64,000 nt of DNA. Source: Leclercia adecarboxylata (lineage in GTDB: Bacteria; Pseudomonadota; Gammaproteobacteria; Enterobacterales; Enterobacteriaceae). The position numbers and the translations under genes are program-made. Below, one piece after another: positions 36,024 to 44,673 of this stretch (the stretch's first letter is position 1; each line of letters begins with the position of its first letter). Under the pieces are notes generated by a model. That model worked only from the letters and a program-made list of their open reading frames with translations. It did no database searches and was not told the origin of the DNA. Location: the NCBI GenBank assembly GCA_002360945.1, contig DERO01000007.1, forward strand, positions 62,001 to 126,000, written 5' to 3'.

Positions 36024-36509
36024 TCAGGCAGCGATCGCCAAGGCAGCGACATAAAGCCCGAATCCATACGCCATGTGCGTGAGCAGACTCAGCAGGCGAG
36101 CCCGCCACGGGTGGGGTGTGCGTGACGCGGCAATGCCAAAACCAAACGCCGGCTGCAGGATCATGAAAGGTGCCAATAACGTTAACAGACCCGCCAGCAG
36201 GCCTGCTGAAAATGAGGGTTCACTGAGCCAGGCAGTCCCGTTCAGCAAAAGCGGTATAAACGCAAAAATGATCCCGATCAGATAATGGAATACCCAGCCT
36301 GCAAATAACTCTCCCGGCATTCGCGGCGTCGAGATAATCGTATGATGGTAAAACTTTCCCCCGGGCCAACTTAATATCCAGCGCCCCACCAGGGCATAGT
36401 TCAGTGGTGGCACCCTGAGGACATGTTTTTGACACCATGACCACACATCCATCACCAGCGTTGCGCCAATGCCCGTTATGACAGTTTTAAAAATAATTAT
36501 CACGTCCAA
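36024..36509 (-). CDS. DUF2938 inner-membrane protein
   Basis: The 161-residue protein has four membrane segments and the DUF2938 pattern (TVITGIGATLVMDVWSW, GRWILSWPGGKFYH, PFMILQPAFGFGIAASRTP). The function is unknown. The start is a TTG at 36509 with GGGAG upstream; a GTG two codons later is equally possible. It is divergent from a MerR-type gene, which probably regulates it. Confidence 0.8.
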   Translation of the reverse strand: MDVIIIFKTVITGIGATLVMDVWSWCQKHVLRVPPLNYALVGRWILSWPGGKFYHHTIISTPRMPGELFAGWVFHYLIGIIFAFIPLLLNGTAWLSEPSFSAGLLAGLLTLLAPFMILQPAFGFGIAASRTPHPWRARLLSLLTHMAYGFGLYVAALAIAA

Positions 36510-36558
36510 TACCTGCTCCCTTTTTTCAGTGAAATGATAAGCTGGACGCCAGTGTGCA

Positions 36559-36578
36559 ACTTAAAGCGCGGTTTAAGT
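36559..36578. promoter_or_regulatory. Candidate MerR-type operator palindrome
   Basis: ACTTAAA (36559-36565) and TTTAAGT (36572-36578) form a perfect 7-bp inverted repeat with a GCGCGG centre, immediately before the MerR-type start codon and inside the divergent promoter region. Confidence 0.5.
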
Positions 36579-36583
36579 CAATG

Positions 36584-36982
36584 ATGAAAGAACTGGATAT
36601 CGGAGAAATAGCGGATCTGTCCGGAGTTAAACCTTCAGCGTTGCGGTATTACGAAAAGAAAGGCTTAATCAAACCTGTTGGCCGTAATGGTCTGAGACGG
36701 CAGTACCATGAAAATGTGCTCAGTAAACTGCAACTGATCGCGTTGGGACAGGCAGCGGGGTTCACTCTGGAGGAAATTGCCTCGATGTTCGGGACGGAAG
36801 GTAAGATAGCGTTGGATCGCGATCGACTTAACCAACGTTCGAGGGAGATTGACGCGACCATTCGCAAACTGCAGCTGTTAAGCCGTGGGCTTAAGCATGT
36901 TGCGCAGTGTACGCAGCCAGAGCATACCGATTGTGAAGAATTTAAAAGCGTGGTTGCGAAAGGGCTACGGCTGGTCGGGTAA
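36584..36982 (+). CDS. MerR-family transcriptional regulator
   Basis: The 132-residue protein has a MerR winged helix (MKELDIGEIADLSGVKPSALRYYEKKGLI, residues 1-29) followed by a dimerising coiled coil (about 75-110) and a C-terminal CTQPEHTDCEEF with two cysteines eight residues apart, which could sense a metal or redox signal. ATG 36584 is chosen because a GTG frame from 36554 would translate through the palindrome at 36559-36578; the ATG at 36581 is one codon upstream. Probable target: the divergent DUF2938 gene. Confidence 0.85.
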   Translation: MKELDIGEIADLSGVKPSALRYYEKKGLIKPVGRNGLRRQYHENVLSKLQLIALGQAAGFTLEEIASMFGTEGKIALDRDRLNQRSREIDATIRKLQLLSRGLKHVAQCTQPEHTDCEEFKSVVAKGLRLVG

Positions 36983-37015
36983 ATCCATTTCTTACCCTAA
37001 GCCCCTCCCGCCACC

Positions 37016-37275
37016 TTAAAAGTCCAACCGCATCCCTACGCGCCGCGCCGGATCGAAACCCATTTCAACTTCCTCTTCTTTCTGGCTTCTCAGGTGAAGC
37101 GGGCACGATTCGCCTTCCACTACATCAAAACCCAGCGTGGCGTAAAATTTTGCATTGAAGGCGGCTATGTTATCTGTTGTCAATGCGGCACCGGCCAGGC
37201 CGCATTGCTACCCGTAAGAGAGCGTAGTCTGCATATCGATGACAGAGCGATACTTAACGTCTCTTTTAATCGTGG
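37016..37275 (-). pseudogene. Fossil: alcohol-dehydrogenase tail joined to GNAT acetyltransferase tail
   Basis: On the minus strand the first part (37275 to about 37227) reads as the end of a zinc alcohol dehydrogenase, VKYRSVIDMQ, like the end of the gene at 51317-52366 (VKYRFVIDMQ). From 37234 to 37016 it reads as the last 70 or so codons of a GNAT gene, LTTDNIAAFNAKFYATLGF through FDPARRVGMRLDF and stop, closely matching 55132-55350. An in-frame TAG (about 37208-37210) blocks continuous reading. The two parts meet at ATGCAGAC (37227-37234), and both intact genes contain ATGCAGGC at the equivalent places. Confidence 0.85.
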
Positions 37276-37757
37276 TTATGATCTCTGAGAAAAACGGTCA
37301 GTACATCCTTAGGTGGGGTGATGCCACTTTCTGAAAGCAGCCAGCCCACCGCCCCCCGATGATATGTTCCATGAAACAGCACATGATTGAGCATATCGAC
37401 AGCTTTCATTTCTCCCTGTCCGCCATCGACAAACTGGAATTTTATGGTTTCTTCAAGGTCAGCGGGAATCATTGAAGCGACATGTTGAATATACCACTCT
37501 GTGCATTCAGTCATCTTTGTCAAAAGTTCATCTGCAGAGGGGGTTTCTGGCGTATTCAGGGCAGTGTAGTCGTGCTTCTGACCAGTAATGTTAGCTCGAA
37601 AGATCATATCAACGACATAGATGTGATTCATCAATCTGAGCGTCAGATGGCGCTTTTCTGCATTAGCAGAAACATCAACTCTTTTAATCGCTTGTAAAGT
37701 TTCACTGTCTATCCAGCGCTTATATCTAAATAACGTAGCTATCTTGTCTGTACTCAT
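37266..37757 (-). CDS. DinB-family protein
   Basis: The 163-residue protein has the DinB/YfiT four-helix fold, with candidate metal-binding histidines at NHIYVVDMIF (about residue 44), NHVLFHGTYHRG (about 124 and 128-132). Members are thiol-dependent transferases or of unknown role, and it should not be confused with DNA polymerase IV. The last codons (DHNHD) overlap the alcohol-dehydrogenase part of the fossil at 37016-37275, so its 3' end is a recombination boundary. The ATG has AGAGGTGG upstream. Confidence 0.83.
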   Translation of the reverse strand: MSTDKIATLFRYKRWIDSETLQAIKRVDVSANAEKRHLTLRLMNHIYVVDMIFRANITGQKHDYTALNTPETPSADELLTKMTECTEWYIQHVASMIPADLEETIKFQFVDGGQGEMKAVDMLNHVLFHGTYHRGAVGWLLSESGITPPKDVLTVFLRDHNHD

Positions 37758-37999
37758 ACGCCACCTCTTCTATACATTTTTCTATCATATCAGCAACATA
37801 CCAAGGTACTCCACTCACTTTTGTTTCTGGCTCTTTCCCTGCATCATTTCCTGCCGCTCTTCCTCCAGGACAATAGCTTAATCTGCTGCCGTAGCCCGCC
37901 CATCCACTATACTGACCATTGCAGTTGTATTTTAGTCAGCAGGATATGCACAGTTAATGACCGGACACCTACCCTACCCATGACCATCAGGAGAACAAC

Positions 38000-38587
38000 A
38001 TGCAAAAGCGTAACAACCTGAAAGTACTGCTGCTTGCATCAGCAGTAGCAGCGATGTTCAGCACTGTCGGCGTGCAGGCCCAGTCAACAAGCGCCGCGCA
38101 GAGTGACGCCTCAGCCCAGACCAGTTCGACCGGATCGATGGCTAAGCTCAGCTCCGGCGACGAAAAAGCGTTAAAAGATATGGCGCAGGCCAATATCAAC
38201 GAAGTTGCCGCCGCGAAGATCGCCCTGAGCAAGGCCAAGAGCAGCGAAGTCAAAGCCTTTGCCCAGAAGATGGTCGATGACCACGGCGATGCCCTGACCA
38301 AAGTCCAGACGGTCGCTAAGCAGAAGGATGTGACATTGCCGACCGAGCCGGACGCTCAACACAAGGCCATGGCCGACAAGCTGGAAAAAGAGAGCGGTGA
38401 CGCATTTGACAAGATGTATATGGAAAATGCCGGCACCAAAGATCACAGAATGGTGTTGTCGAAACTGCAGAGTGATGCCAAAAACATCAAGGATCCCGAT
38501 GTGAAGGCTCTGGCCGATGCGCACACGCCGGTCGTTGAGCAGCACCTGAAGTCGGCTGAGCAGATGAAGATGCCAGCAGATAAATAA
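38000..38587 (+). CDS. Periplasmic DUF4142 protein
   Basis: The 195-residue protein has a Sec signal peptide (cleavage near VQA/QST, residue 27), a Ser/Ala/Thr-rich linker (28-52) and a DUF4142 helical domain (KALKDMAQANINEVAAAKIALSKAKSSEVKAFAQKMVDDH), a ferritin-like four-helix bundle whose histidines lie in DDHGDAL, KDHRMVL and EQHLK. The function is unknown. An excellent CAGGAG ribosome site precedes the ATG. No operon partner is evident. Confidence 0.85.
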   Translation: MQKRNNLKVLLLASAVAAMFSTVGVQAQSTSAAQSDASAQTSSTGSMAKLSSGDEKALKDMAQANINEVAAAKIALSKAKSSEVKAFAQKMVDDHGDALTKVQTVAKQKDVTLPTEPDAQHKAMADKLEKESGDAFDKMYMENAGTKDHRMVLSKLQSDAKNIKDPDVKALADAHTPVVEQHLKSAEQMKMPADK

Positions 38588-38787
38588 CAGGTTGTTCGGT
38601 GGTCACAGGGTCCTGCGACCCGGACTGCCGTCAGGCAGCATGGCGCTAACATTACGAAGGATCCCTTCTGTTACTGTAAGGGCGCATGCTGTCTCCTCCT
38701 CCTACACCCCTGATTCTGGTGTTACAGGCACCGCCGTTTTGCGCTATCGTTGCCTCACTTTAAGGAATGATTAACAACGGAATTAAG

Positions 38788-40200
38788 ATGAAACAGCTCG
38801 TCGCCTTTTCTTTCGGATTGCTCTTCGCCGCACCGGCCCTCGCTATCGATATGCCTCCCCCGGCTCCCGTTAAAAGCATCGAATGGCTGCCAGCCAGTAC
38901 CGTACTTATTGGGCAGGGCATCAACGCGGCTTATCGCGTGACGACGATGACGGGCCAGTCCAGTGAGATCTGGATCCACACCGACTGCCAGACCCAGGAC
39001 AAAACGCTGTTGTTTATCAACACCCTGCCGGGTAAGGGGCTGCGCGTCTACAGTACCGACTCCATCGATCGCTTCACGCCGGGCACGCCGTTCGAACCTG
39101 AGGCTGACAGCCCATTTATGACCACCCCCGGGCTGGATCTCTGTAAGCAGAGTATCCCTGAGCCGAAGTGGGCAGGCCTCTCCTCACCAGAGAAGCAGGG
39201 AGATAAGCAGTTTATTGACCTGAACAGCAGCCTGCGCGAAGGGACGATGTTAAAAGCGCGTCTGGCGACGGATTTCGACAAAGTCCATCACGATGAGAAA
39301 TACGGCGCGCCTTACTCGATTAAAATCCAGGACGTAGAGCTCAACTGTGAAACAGCCCAGGGCCGCGTACTTAACACCTTCTCTCTGGATACCCAGGGCC
39401 GGGTGACTGACACCGGGGCCGCGGCCGGGCTGTCGCCTGAGATGACGGGAGCGACAAAAACGCTCTGCGCAAGTCCCGATCTTGCGCACTTTAAAGGGAC
39501 CGGCACTCTGACATTGCGTAATAAAGGCCTGGCCGATACGGCCCCTGTCCAACCGGATTTAGAACACAATACCCCGGCCGCGTTGCAGCGTTTTGCGCTG
39601 CCGACGGAGGTCACTGCTGTGATCAACAAAACCTTCTCCGATCCGCAGTATCAACCGGCCTTCCGCTCTCTCCGCTACACCCAGAGCGGCCCGGAAACAG
39701 AGGGACCCGGGCTGACAGCCAGAGTGGATGCCCAGCCAGACGGCACAACCTTAACCATCGTCAGGATGGCTATCGGCAATGCCGTGGTTTATTCGCAGTA
39801 CCAGCGCCTGTTCAACATTGTGGATGTGAAGAAATGGGAAACCATGTCCGAAGCGCCGTGGGTCAGCACCAGACTGGATAACTGGATTACGCTTCCCTTG
39901 CAGCCGGGCAAGGCCTTCTCCTGGTTCAACCAGGTTGCCAACCGGGACAAGCCGCAACAGGATAAAACCCTCAGCCAGACCTGTGTGGCGGGCAAAGCGT
40001 GGCACAACGCCGCCGATATTCACCCCAACCTGCCCGGGCGCTATCTGGAGTACATCTGTAAAGAGGATCGCGGTGACGGAAAAGAAGCCAGCAGTGACTA
40101 CGCCTGGTTTGAAGCGCTGCGGGTGTTTATTCGTATCGGCTATCAGGACAATTTTCAACCGAAACGCTTTACCTTTAGCGACGTCGTGGTGACGCGTTAA
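38788..40200 (+). CDS. Secreted protein of unknown function
   Basis: The 470-residue protein has a Sec signal peptide (MKQLVAFSFGLLFAAPALA, residues 1-19) and no membrane segment, so it is periplasmic or secreted. It contains several cysteines (in CQTQDKT, LDLCKQS, ELNCETA, TLCASP, QTCVAG, YICKED), probably in disulfides. No domain family was recognised. A terminator-quality palindrome follows at 40213-40234. The upstream gap (38588-38787) shows no gene. Confidence 0.75.
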   Translation: MKQLVAFSFGLLFAAPALAIDMPPPAPVKSIEWLPASTVLIGQGINAAYRVTTMTGQSSEIWIHTDCQTQDKTLLFINTLPGKGLRVYSTDSIDRFTPGTPFEPEADSPFMTTPGLDLCKQSIPEPKWAGLSSPEKQGDKQFIDLNSSLREGTMLKARLATDFDKVHHDEKYGAPYSIKIQDVELNCETAQGRVLNTFSLDTQGRVTDTGAAAGLSPEMTGATKTLCASPDLAHFKGTGTLTLRNKGLADTAPVQPDLEHNTPAALQRFALPTEVTAVINKTFSDPQYQPAFRSLRYTQSGPETEGPGLTARVDAQPDGTTLTIVRMAIGNAVVYSQYQRLFNIVDVKKWETMSEAPWVSTRLDNWITLPLQPGKAFSWFNQVANRDKPQQDKTLSQTCVAGKAWHNAADIHPNLPGRYLEYICKEDRGDGKEASSDYAWFEALRVFIRIGYQDNFQPKRFTFSDVVVTR

Positions 40201-40212
40201 ACCTGCCTGCAC

Positions 40213-40234
40213 ATCAGCCCGTTAACGGGCTGAT
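40213..40234. terminator. Perfect palindrome, intrinsic terminator
   Basis: A 22-bp uninterrupted palindrome (arms ATCAGCCCGTT/AACGGGCTGAT) is followed by TTCTC, 12 bp after the stop of the preceding gene. Confidence 0.8.
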
Positions 40235-40318
40235 TTCTCAAATATTCCGCCTGAAAGCGCGATACCCGTCACATTATGCCAGGCTTTATATTCATCACCG
40301 AAATATAAGGAGCCTGAT

Positions 40319-41200
40319 ATGTCGCATAACAACTCACCGGATCAGTACCCTCGCCCTCCCTTCCCTGAGCAGCTTCAACCCTGGCCGGGGCTCGCCTCGC
40401 AGATGACACCCCAGGCCGATCATGGCGAGACCAGCTATCGCGGCACCGGCAGGCTCGCAGGCCGCAAAGCGCTTATCACCGGCGGCGATTCGGGGATTGG
40501 TCGGGCCGTGGCGATCGCCTACGCGCGTGAAGGTGCAGACGTGGCCATCAGCTATCTGCCTGAAGAGGAGAGCGACGCGGCAGAAGTGATCAAACTTATC
40601 CAGGCGGAAGGCCGTAACGCCGTCGCGATCCCCGGCGATATTCGCACCGAGTCCTTCTGCGAAACCCTGGTGGAACGCGCGGCCTCGGAGCTGGGGGGGC
40701 TTGATATCCTGGTGAACAATGCCGGGCGTCAGCAGTTCTCCACCTCGATTCGCAACCTCTCTACCGCCGACTTTGATGCCACCTTCAAAACCAACGTTTA
40801 TGCCATGTTCTGGATCACCCGCGCCGCCCTCAACCATCTTTCAACGGGCGCCGCGATCGTTAACACCTCGTCCGTGCAGGCGTTCGATCCAGACGCCATC
40901 GTGCTGGACTATGCCCAGACCAAAGCCGCCATCGTGGCCTTTACCAAATCGCTGGCAAAACAGTTGGCCAGCGAAGGCATTCGCGTTAATGCCGTGGCAC
41001 CCGGCCCCTACTGGACGCCGCTGCAGGTAAGCGGCGGCCAGCCGCAGGAGAAGATTGTCAGCATGGGCTCCGGCACGCCGATGGCACGCCCGGGGCAGCC
41101 GGTAGAAATCGCCTCGCTTTATGTGACTCTGGCCTCGGATGAGAGCAGCTATTGCTCGGGTCAGGTCTGGTGTGCAGATGGTGGCAACGGGACGCTTTAA
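40319..41200 (+). CDS. Short-chain dehydrogenase, YghA-like
   Basis: The 293-residue SDR has the glycine motif TGGDSGIGRAVAIAYAREGADV (about residues 55-76), NNAGRQQ (about 139), the active-site YAQTK (Tyr about 200, Lys +4) and PGPYWTPLQ. It aligns with E. coli YghA (294 aa), including the N-terminal extension with TPQADHGE, so it probably reduces aldehydes or diketones with NADPH. AAGGAGCC precedes the ATG. The GH15 gene follows 48 bp downstream on the same strand. Confidence 0.87.
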   Translation: MSHNNSPDQYPRPPFPEQLQPWPGLASQMTPQADHGETSYRGTGRLAGRKALITGGDSGIGRAVAIAYAREGADVAISYLPEEESDAAEVIKLIQAEGRNAVAIPGDIRTESFCETLVERAASELGGLDILVNNAGRQQFSTSIRNLSTADFDATFKTNVYAMFWITRAALNHLSTGAAIVNTSSVQAFDPDAIVLDYAQTKAAIVAFTKSLAKQLASEGIRVNAVAPGPYWTPLQVSGGQPQEKIVSMGSGTPMARPGQPVEIASLYVTLASDESSYCSGQVWCADGGNGTL

Positions 41201-41248
41201 TTATCCGTAACGAGAAGACAACGCGGCCTGCTGCGCCAGACTAAAGGG

Positions 41249-43081
41249 ATGACTCATTTGAAAAATGCTAAATATACGATGCCCTCACGCGAGGAAGGAT
41301 TCATTGGTCTGGGGGATTATGCCGCTATCGGCGAGGGTCGATCCGTTGCGCTCATCGCCCCGGATGGCTCGATTGACTGGTGGAGCGCGCCCAATCTCGA
41401 CTCTCCGCCCCTTTTCGACCGGTTGCTTGACCCGAAGATCGGCGGATTTTTCAGCCTGACGCCTGGGGTGGACTATACCGTCTCACGCGCCTATCGCGAG
41501 GACAGCAACGTGCTGGAAACCCGTTATGAGACGGATGAAGGCACGGTGCTGTTAACCGAATCGATCAACAGCACCCTGGCGGGGCGTCTGCCCTGGAGCG
41601 AGCTGGCGCGACGACTGGAAGGGGTGCGCGGCACGGTGACTTTCCGGCTCCATCTGCGCTTCGGGACGATGGTTGAAACGCGCTCGCCATGGCGGTCCGA
41701 CACCTTCAAGGGCAGCGTTTACCATATCGGCGATCTAATGGCGATGCTGCACACCAGCGAAAACGTCGTTATCACCCACGCCGATGACGAAGAGATCGAG
41801 GCGGAGATCGTCCTTAAAAAGGGCAGCCGGGAGGTTGTCGCCCTGCTCGTCACCCAGAGCGAACCGCTGGCGGTGCCGGACATTCAGGCGATTGATAACC
41901 GCATCGAAACCAGCCATGCCGCCTGGCGGGACTGGGTGCAGGGGCTCAAATACGATGGCCTCTATAAAGATCACGTCATCCGCTCCGCGCTGGCGCTGAA
42001 GTTTCTCTGGTATTCGCCAACCGGCGCGCTGGCCGCGGCGGCCACGACCTCCCTGCCGGAGGGGATTGGCGGCAAGAAAAACTACGACTACCGCTTTGCC
42101 TGGGTGAGAGATGCCTGCCTGATCATCAAAGCCTTTACCTATCTGGGCACCCTTGAAGAGTGTAAGGCGGCGTTTTCCTGGCTGTCGAAAACCATTATCA
42201 AGCACGGCCCGGAGATGCAGGCCTGCTACACCCTCGAAGGCGAACTCGTACCGGAAGAGAAGTACATTGAACTCCAGGGCTACCGGGATTCGCAGCCGGT
42301 GCGGGTGGGCAATAACGCCCGCAACCAGCGTCAGCTGAGCATGTATGCCGATATGCTTGGGGTGGCAAAGCTGTTCGTCGAAGCGGGCCATATCCTGGAT
42401 ACGGGCACCTCGCGCTTCCTCGGGCACCTGGCCAATCAGTGCGCCGACCGCTGGCGCATGAAGGACTCGGGGATCTGGGAGCTGCCGGAAGAGCGTCATT
42501 ACACCCACTCGAAAATGTGCTGCTGGCTGGCGCTGGACTGCGCCGTGGTGCTGGCGGAGCACAGCCATATCGAACCCACATGGAAGGCGCGCTGGAAACG
42601 CGAGCGGGACCGCATCCGCGACTGGGTTGAGGAGCACTGCTGGTCGGAAGCCCATCAATCCTACTGCTTCTACGTCGGTGACGGCGGACAGTTGGACGCC
42701 TCGCTGGGGCTGGTTTCACGCTACGGCATGAAGGTGAACCCGAAACGCATGAAGCTGACCTATCAGGCGATCCACCAGCAGCTGGGCCATAACAGCGCAA
42801 TGGTCTACCGCTACAGCGGCGTTGAGCAGGAAGAGAGCACCTTCATTGCCTGCTCATTCTGGCTGGCAGAGGCCTGGGCATCGATAGGCGAACCGGAGAT
42901 CGCCGCAGAGCGCATGGATGAAATACTCAAAACGTTGTGCCACCGCGGCAACGTTGAAACCTTCAATGAGATGTTTGATACCCGCACCGGCGCATGGGTC
43001 GGCAACATGCCCCAGGGCCTGAGCCATCTCGCCTTGATCTGCGCGGCGCAGGCTATCAGCGAGCATCGCGGGCCCGAATGA
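41249..43081 (+). CDS. Glycoside hydrolase family 15 protein (glucoamylase/trehalase-like)
   Basis: The 610-residue protein has an N-terminal beta-sandwich (YAAIGEGRSVALIAPDGSIDWWSAPNLDSPPLFDRLLD, residues 24-62) and an (alpha/alpha)6 barrel (about 230-600) with NYDYRFAWVRDACLIIKAF and GIWELPEERHYTHSKMCCWLALD, which carries a catalytic-region glutamate. There is no signal peptide, so it acts on an internal alpha-glucan or trehalose; which one cannot be told. The start is uncertain: AAAGGG abuts ATG 41249, and TTG 41258 has better spacing. Confidence 0.88.
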   Translation: MTHLKNAKYTMPSREEGFIGLGDYAAIGEGRSVALIAPDGSIDWWSAPNLDSPPLFDRLLDPKIGGFFSLTPGVDYTVSRAYREDSNVLETRYETDEGTVLLTESINSTLAGRLPWSELARRLEGVRGTVTFRLHLRFGTMVETRSPWRSDTFKGSVYHIGDLMAMLHTSENVVITHADDEEIEAEIVLKKGSREVVALLVTQSEPLAVPDIQAIDNRIETSHAAWRDWVQGLKYDGLYKDHVIRSALALKFLWYSPTGALAAAATTSLPEGIGGKKNYDYRFAWVRDACLIIKAFTYLGTLEECKAAFSWLSKTIIKHGPEMQACYTLEGELVPEEKYIELQGYRDSQPVRVGNNARNQRQLSMYADMLGVAKLFVEAGHILDTGTSRFLGHLANQCADRWRMKDSGIWELPEERHYTHSKMCCWLALDCAVVLAEHSHIEPTWKARWKRERDRIRDWVEEHCWSEAHQSYCFYVGDGGQLDASLGLVSRYGMKVNPKRMKLTYQAIHQQLGHNSAMVYRYSGVEQEESTFIACSFWLAEAWASIGEPEIAAERMDEILKTLCHRGNVETFNEMFDTRTGAWVGNMPQGLSHLALICAAQAISEHRGPE

Positions 43082-43886
43082 CCATCATGATGCCGAGCAG
43101 CACGGCACACATCGACACCAGCATGCGCAGGCTGAAGGTTTCGCCAAGCAGCACCACCCCGCCCAGGGTCGCAAGACAGGGAACGCTCAGCTGCACCGTG
43201 CTGGCGGTCATGGCTTTCATCTTTGGCAGCAGCGTATACCACAGGGCGTAGGCCGCGCCTGAGGCCAGCGCCCCGGACGTCATGGCGAACAGCAGGCCGG
43301 GCGCGCTGGCAAATCTGTCCACGGACGGCAAAAGAGAGAGAATGAGAGTGAAAGGCACGGCGAGAATAAAATTCCCCGTCGTCGCCGGGATGGCCTCCGG
43401 CATGCTTTTCCCTTTTATCGAGTAGTATGCCCAGGCCAGCCCGGAGCCGATCATCATCAGCGCGCTGGTCGGTTCCGGGGCATGCGCGCCGGGGAGCAGG
43501 AGCAGCACGGTTCCGGCAACAGCAAGCAACAGCCCCGCCCCCTTCAGCAGACCGATTTTTTCTCCCTGCCGCCAGCCGTAGATAACCATGGCCGTCTGAA
43601 CGGTGCCGAACAGCAGCAGTGCTCCCGTCCCGGTATCGATCTGCAGATAGGACCAGGACATCGCCAGCACATACAGCGTCAGGGCCAGGCCGCTGCGCCA
43701 GTCATAATGGATTTTTGATGCCGGCTTTTTTCTGACGCGCATTAGAAAAACCAGGAACAGCGCACCGCTGACGATCCGCACATCGCCGAAGGTCGCCGGA
43801 TCGATGTATCCGCCGGTCAGCGCCACCCGGCACAAGACGGAGTTCGCGGCAAACGCCAGCATGGTGAGCATTATTTTTCCTGTCAT
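43056..43886 (-). CDS. DMT-superfamily (EamA) transporter
   Basis: The 276-residue protein has ten membrane helices in two EamA repeats (MTGKIMLTMLAFAANSVLCRVAL; TSALMMIGSGLAWAYYSIKGK). It is a putative small-metabolite exporter of unknown substrate. The ATG at 43886 was chosen because it starts directly at the first helix; the frame from 43955 adds a polar extension that overlaps the yedK promoter. Its 3' end overlaps the GH15 gene by 26 bp. Confidence 0.85.
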   Translation of the reverse strand: MTGKIMLTMLAFAANSVLCRVALTGGYIDPATFGDVRIVSGALFLVFLMRVRKKPASKIHYDWRSGLALTLYVLAMSWSYLQIDTGTGALLLFGTVQTAMVIYGWRQGEKIGLLKGAGLLLAVAGTVLLLLPGAHAPEPTSALMMIGSGLAWAYYSIKGKSMPEAIPATTGNFILAVPFTLILSLLPSVDRFASAPGLLFAMTSGALASGAAYALWYTLLPKMKAMTASTVQLSVPCLATLGGVVLLGETFSLRMLVSMCAVLLGIMMVIRARDAR

Positions 43887-43966
43887 ACCCTCTCTCACAA
43901 GTGCAACCTGCCCGTGTCCGGAACTTACACAACCTATACTCTTTAGATCAACCACCGGAGGTAACT

Positions 43967-44644
43967 ATGTGTGGACGTTTTGCCCAGGCGCAGACCCGGG
44001 AAGAGTATCTTGCCTTTCTGGCCGATGAAGCGGAGTGCAACATCCCTTACGACCCGCAACCTATCGGGCGCTATAACGTCGCGCCCGGCACCAAAGTATT
44101 GCTGCTCAGCGAGCGCGAAGATCTGTTGCATCTCGACCCGGTCTTCTGGGGTTACGCCCCGGGCTGGTGGGACAAGCCGCCGCTGATCAACGCCCGTCAG
44201 GAGACCGCCGCCAGCAGCCGGATGTTCAAACCGCTGTGGAACCATGGCCGGGCGATTGTCTTTGCCGACGGCTGGTTTGAGTGGAAAAAAGAGGGAGATA
44301 AAAAGCAGCCGTACTTTCTCTATCGCGCCGACGGGCAACCCATTTTCATGGCCGCCATCGGCAGCGCGCCGTTTGAACGCGGGGATGAGGCTGAAGGGTT
44401 CCTGATCGTCACCGCCGCGGCGGATAAAGGGCTGGTGGATATTCACGATCGGCGACCACTGGTATTAACGCCCGAGGCGGCGCGGGAATGGCTGCGCGAG
44501 ACGGTGAGCGGTCAGGAAGCAGAAGAGATCGCCAGAACCGGCGCAGTACCTGCAGACCAGTTCCAGTGGCATGCCGTGACAAAGGCGGTGGGGAATGTGA
44601 AAAATCAGGGGCCAGAATTGATTGATGAAATCAGCGCATCTTAA
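43967..44644 (+). CDS. yedK: SOS response-associated peptidase / abasic-site crosslinking protein YedK (HMCES)
   Basis: The 225-residue protein begins MCGRFAQAQ, so Cys2 becomes the N-terminal nucleophile after methionine removal. The SRAP-domain motifs RYNVAPGT, WGYAPGWW, NARQETAA, CDGWFEW-type (ADGWFEWKK) and DIHDRRPLVL follow. HMCES proteins form a thiazolidine crosslink with abasic sites in single-stranded DNA. GGAGGTAACT precedes the ATG. Its last 81 bp (44552-44632) are repeated at 45469-45550, beyond mqsRA. Confidence 0.93.
   Translation: MCGRFAQAQTREEYLAFLADEAECNIPYDPQPIGRYNVAPGTKVLLLSEREDLLHLDPVFWGYAPGWWDKPPLINARQETAASSRMFKPLWNHGRAIVFADGWFEWKKEGDKKQPYFLYRADGQPIFMAAIGSAPFERGDEAEGFLIVTAAADKGLVDIHDRRPLVLTPEAAREWLRETVSGQEAEEIARTGAVPADQFQWHAVTKAVGNVKNQGPELIDEISAS
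44552..44632 (+). repeat. Direct repeat copy 1: 3' end of intact yedK
   Basis: This stretch, from GCAGACCAGTTCCA to GATGAAATCAGCG, is repeated at 45469-45550 with one substitution (CCAGTGG versus CCACTGG) and one changed and one extra base in an A-run. The final 53 bp are identical. Confidence 0.95.
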
Positions 44645-44673
44645 GTGAATCGTTTCTGGCCAGGCGTGACCGG

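Noticed and set aside
37094..37288. A plus-strand 64-codon frame starting MKRARFAFHY
   Set aside because: It is the antisense of the ADH/GNAT fossil, and the same antisense frame appears opposite the intact GNAT gene; the sense strand explains the sequence.
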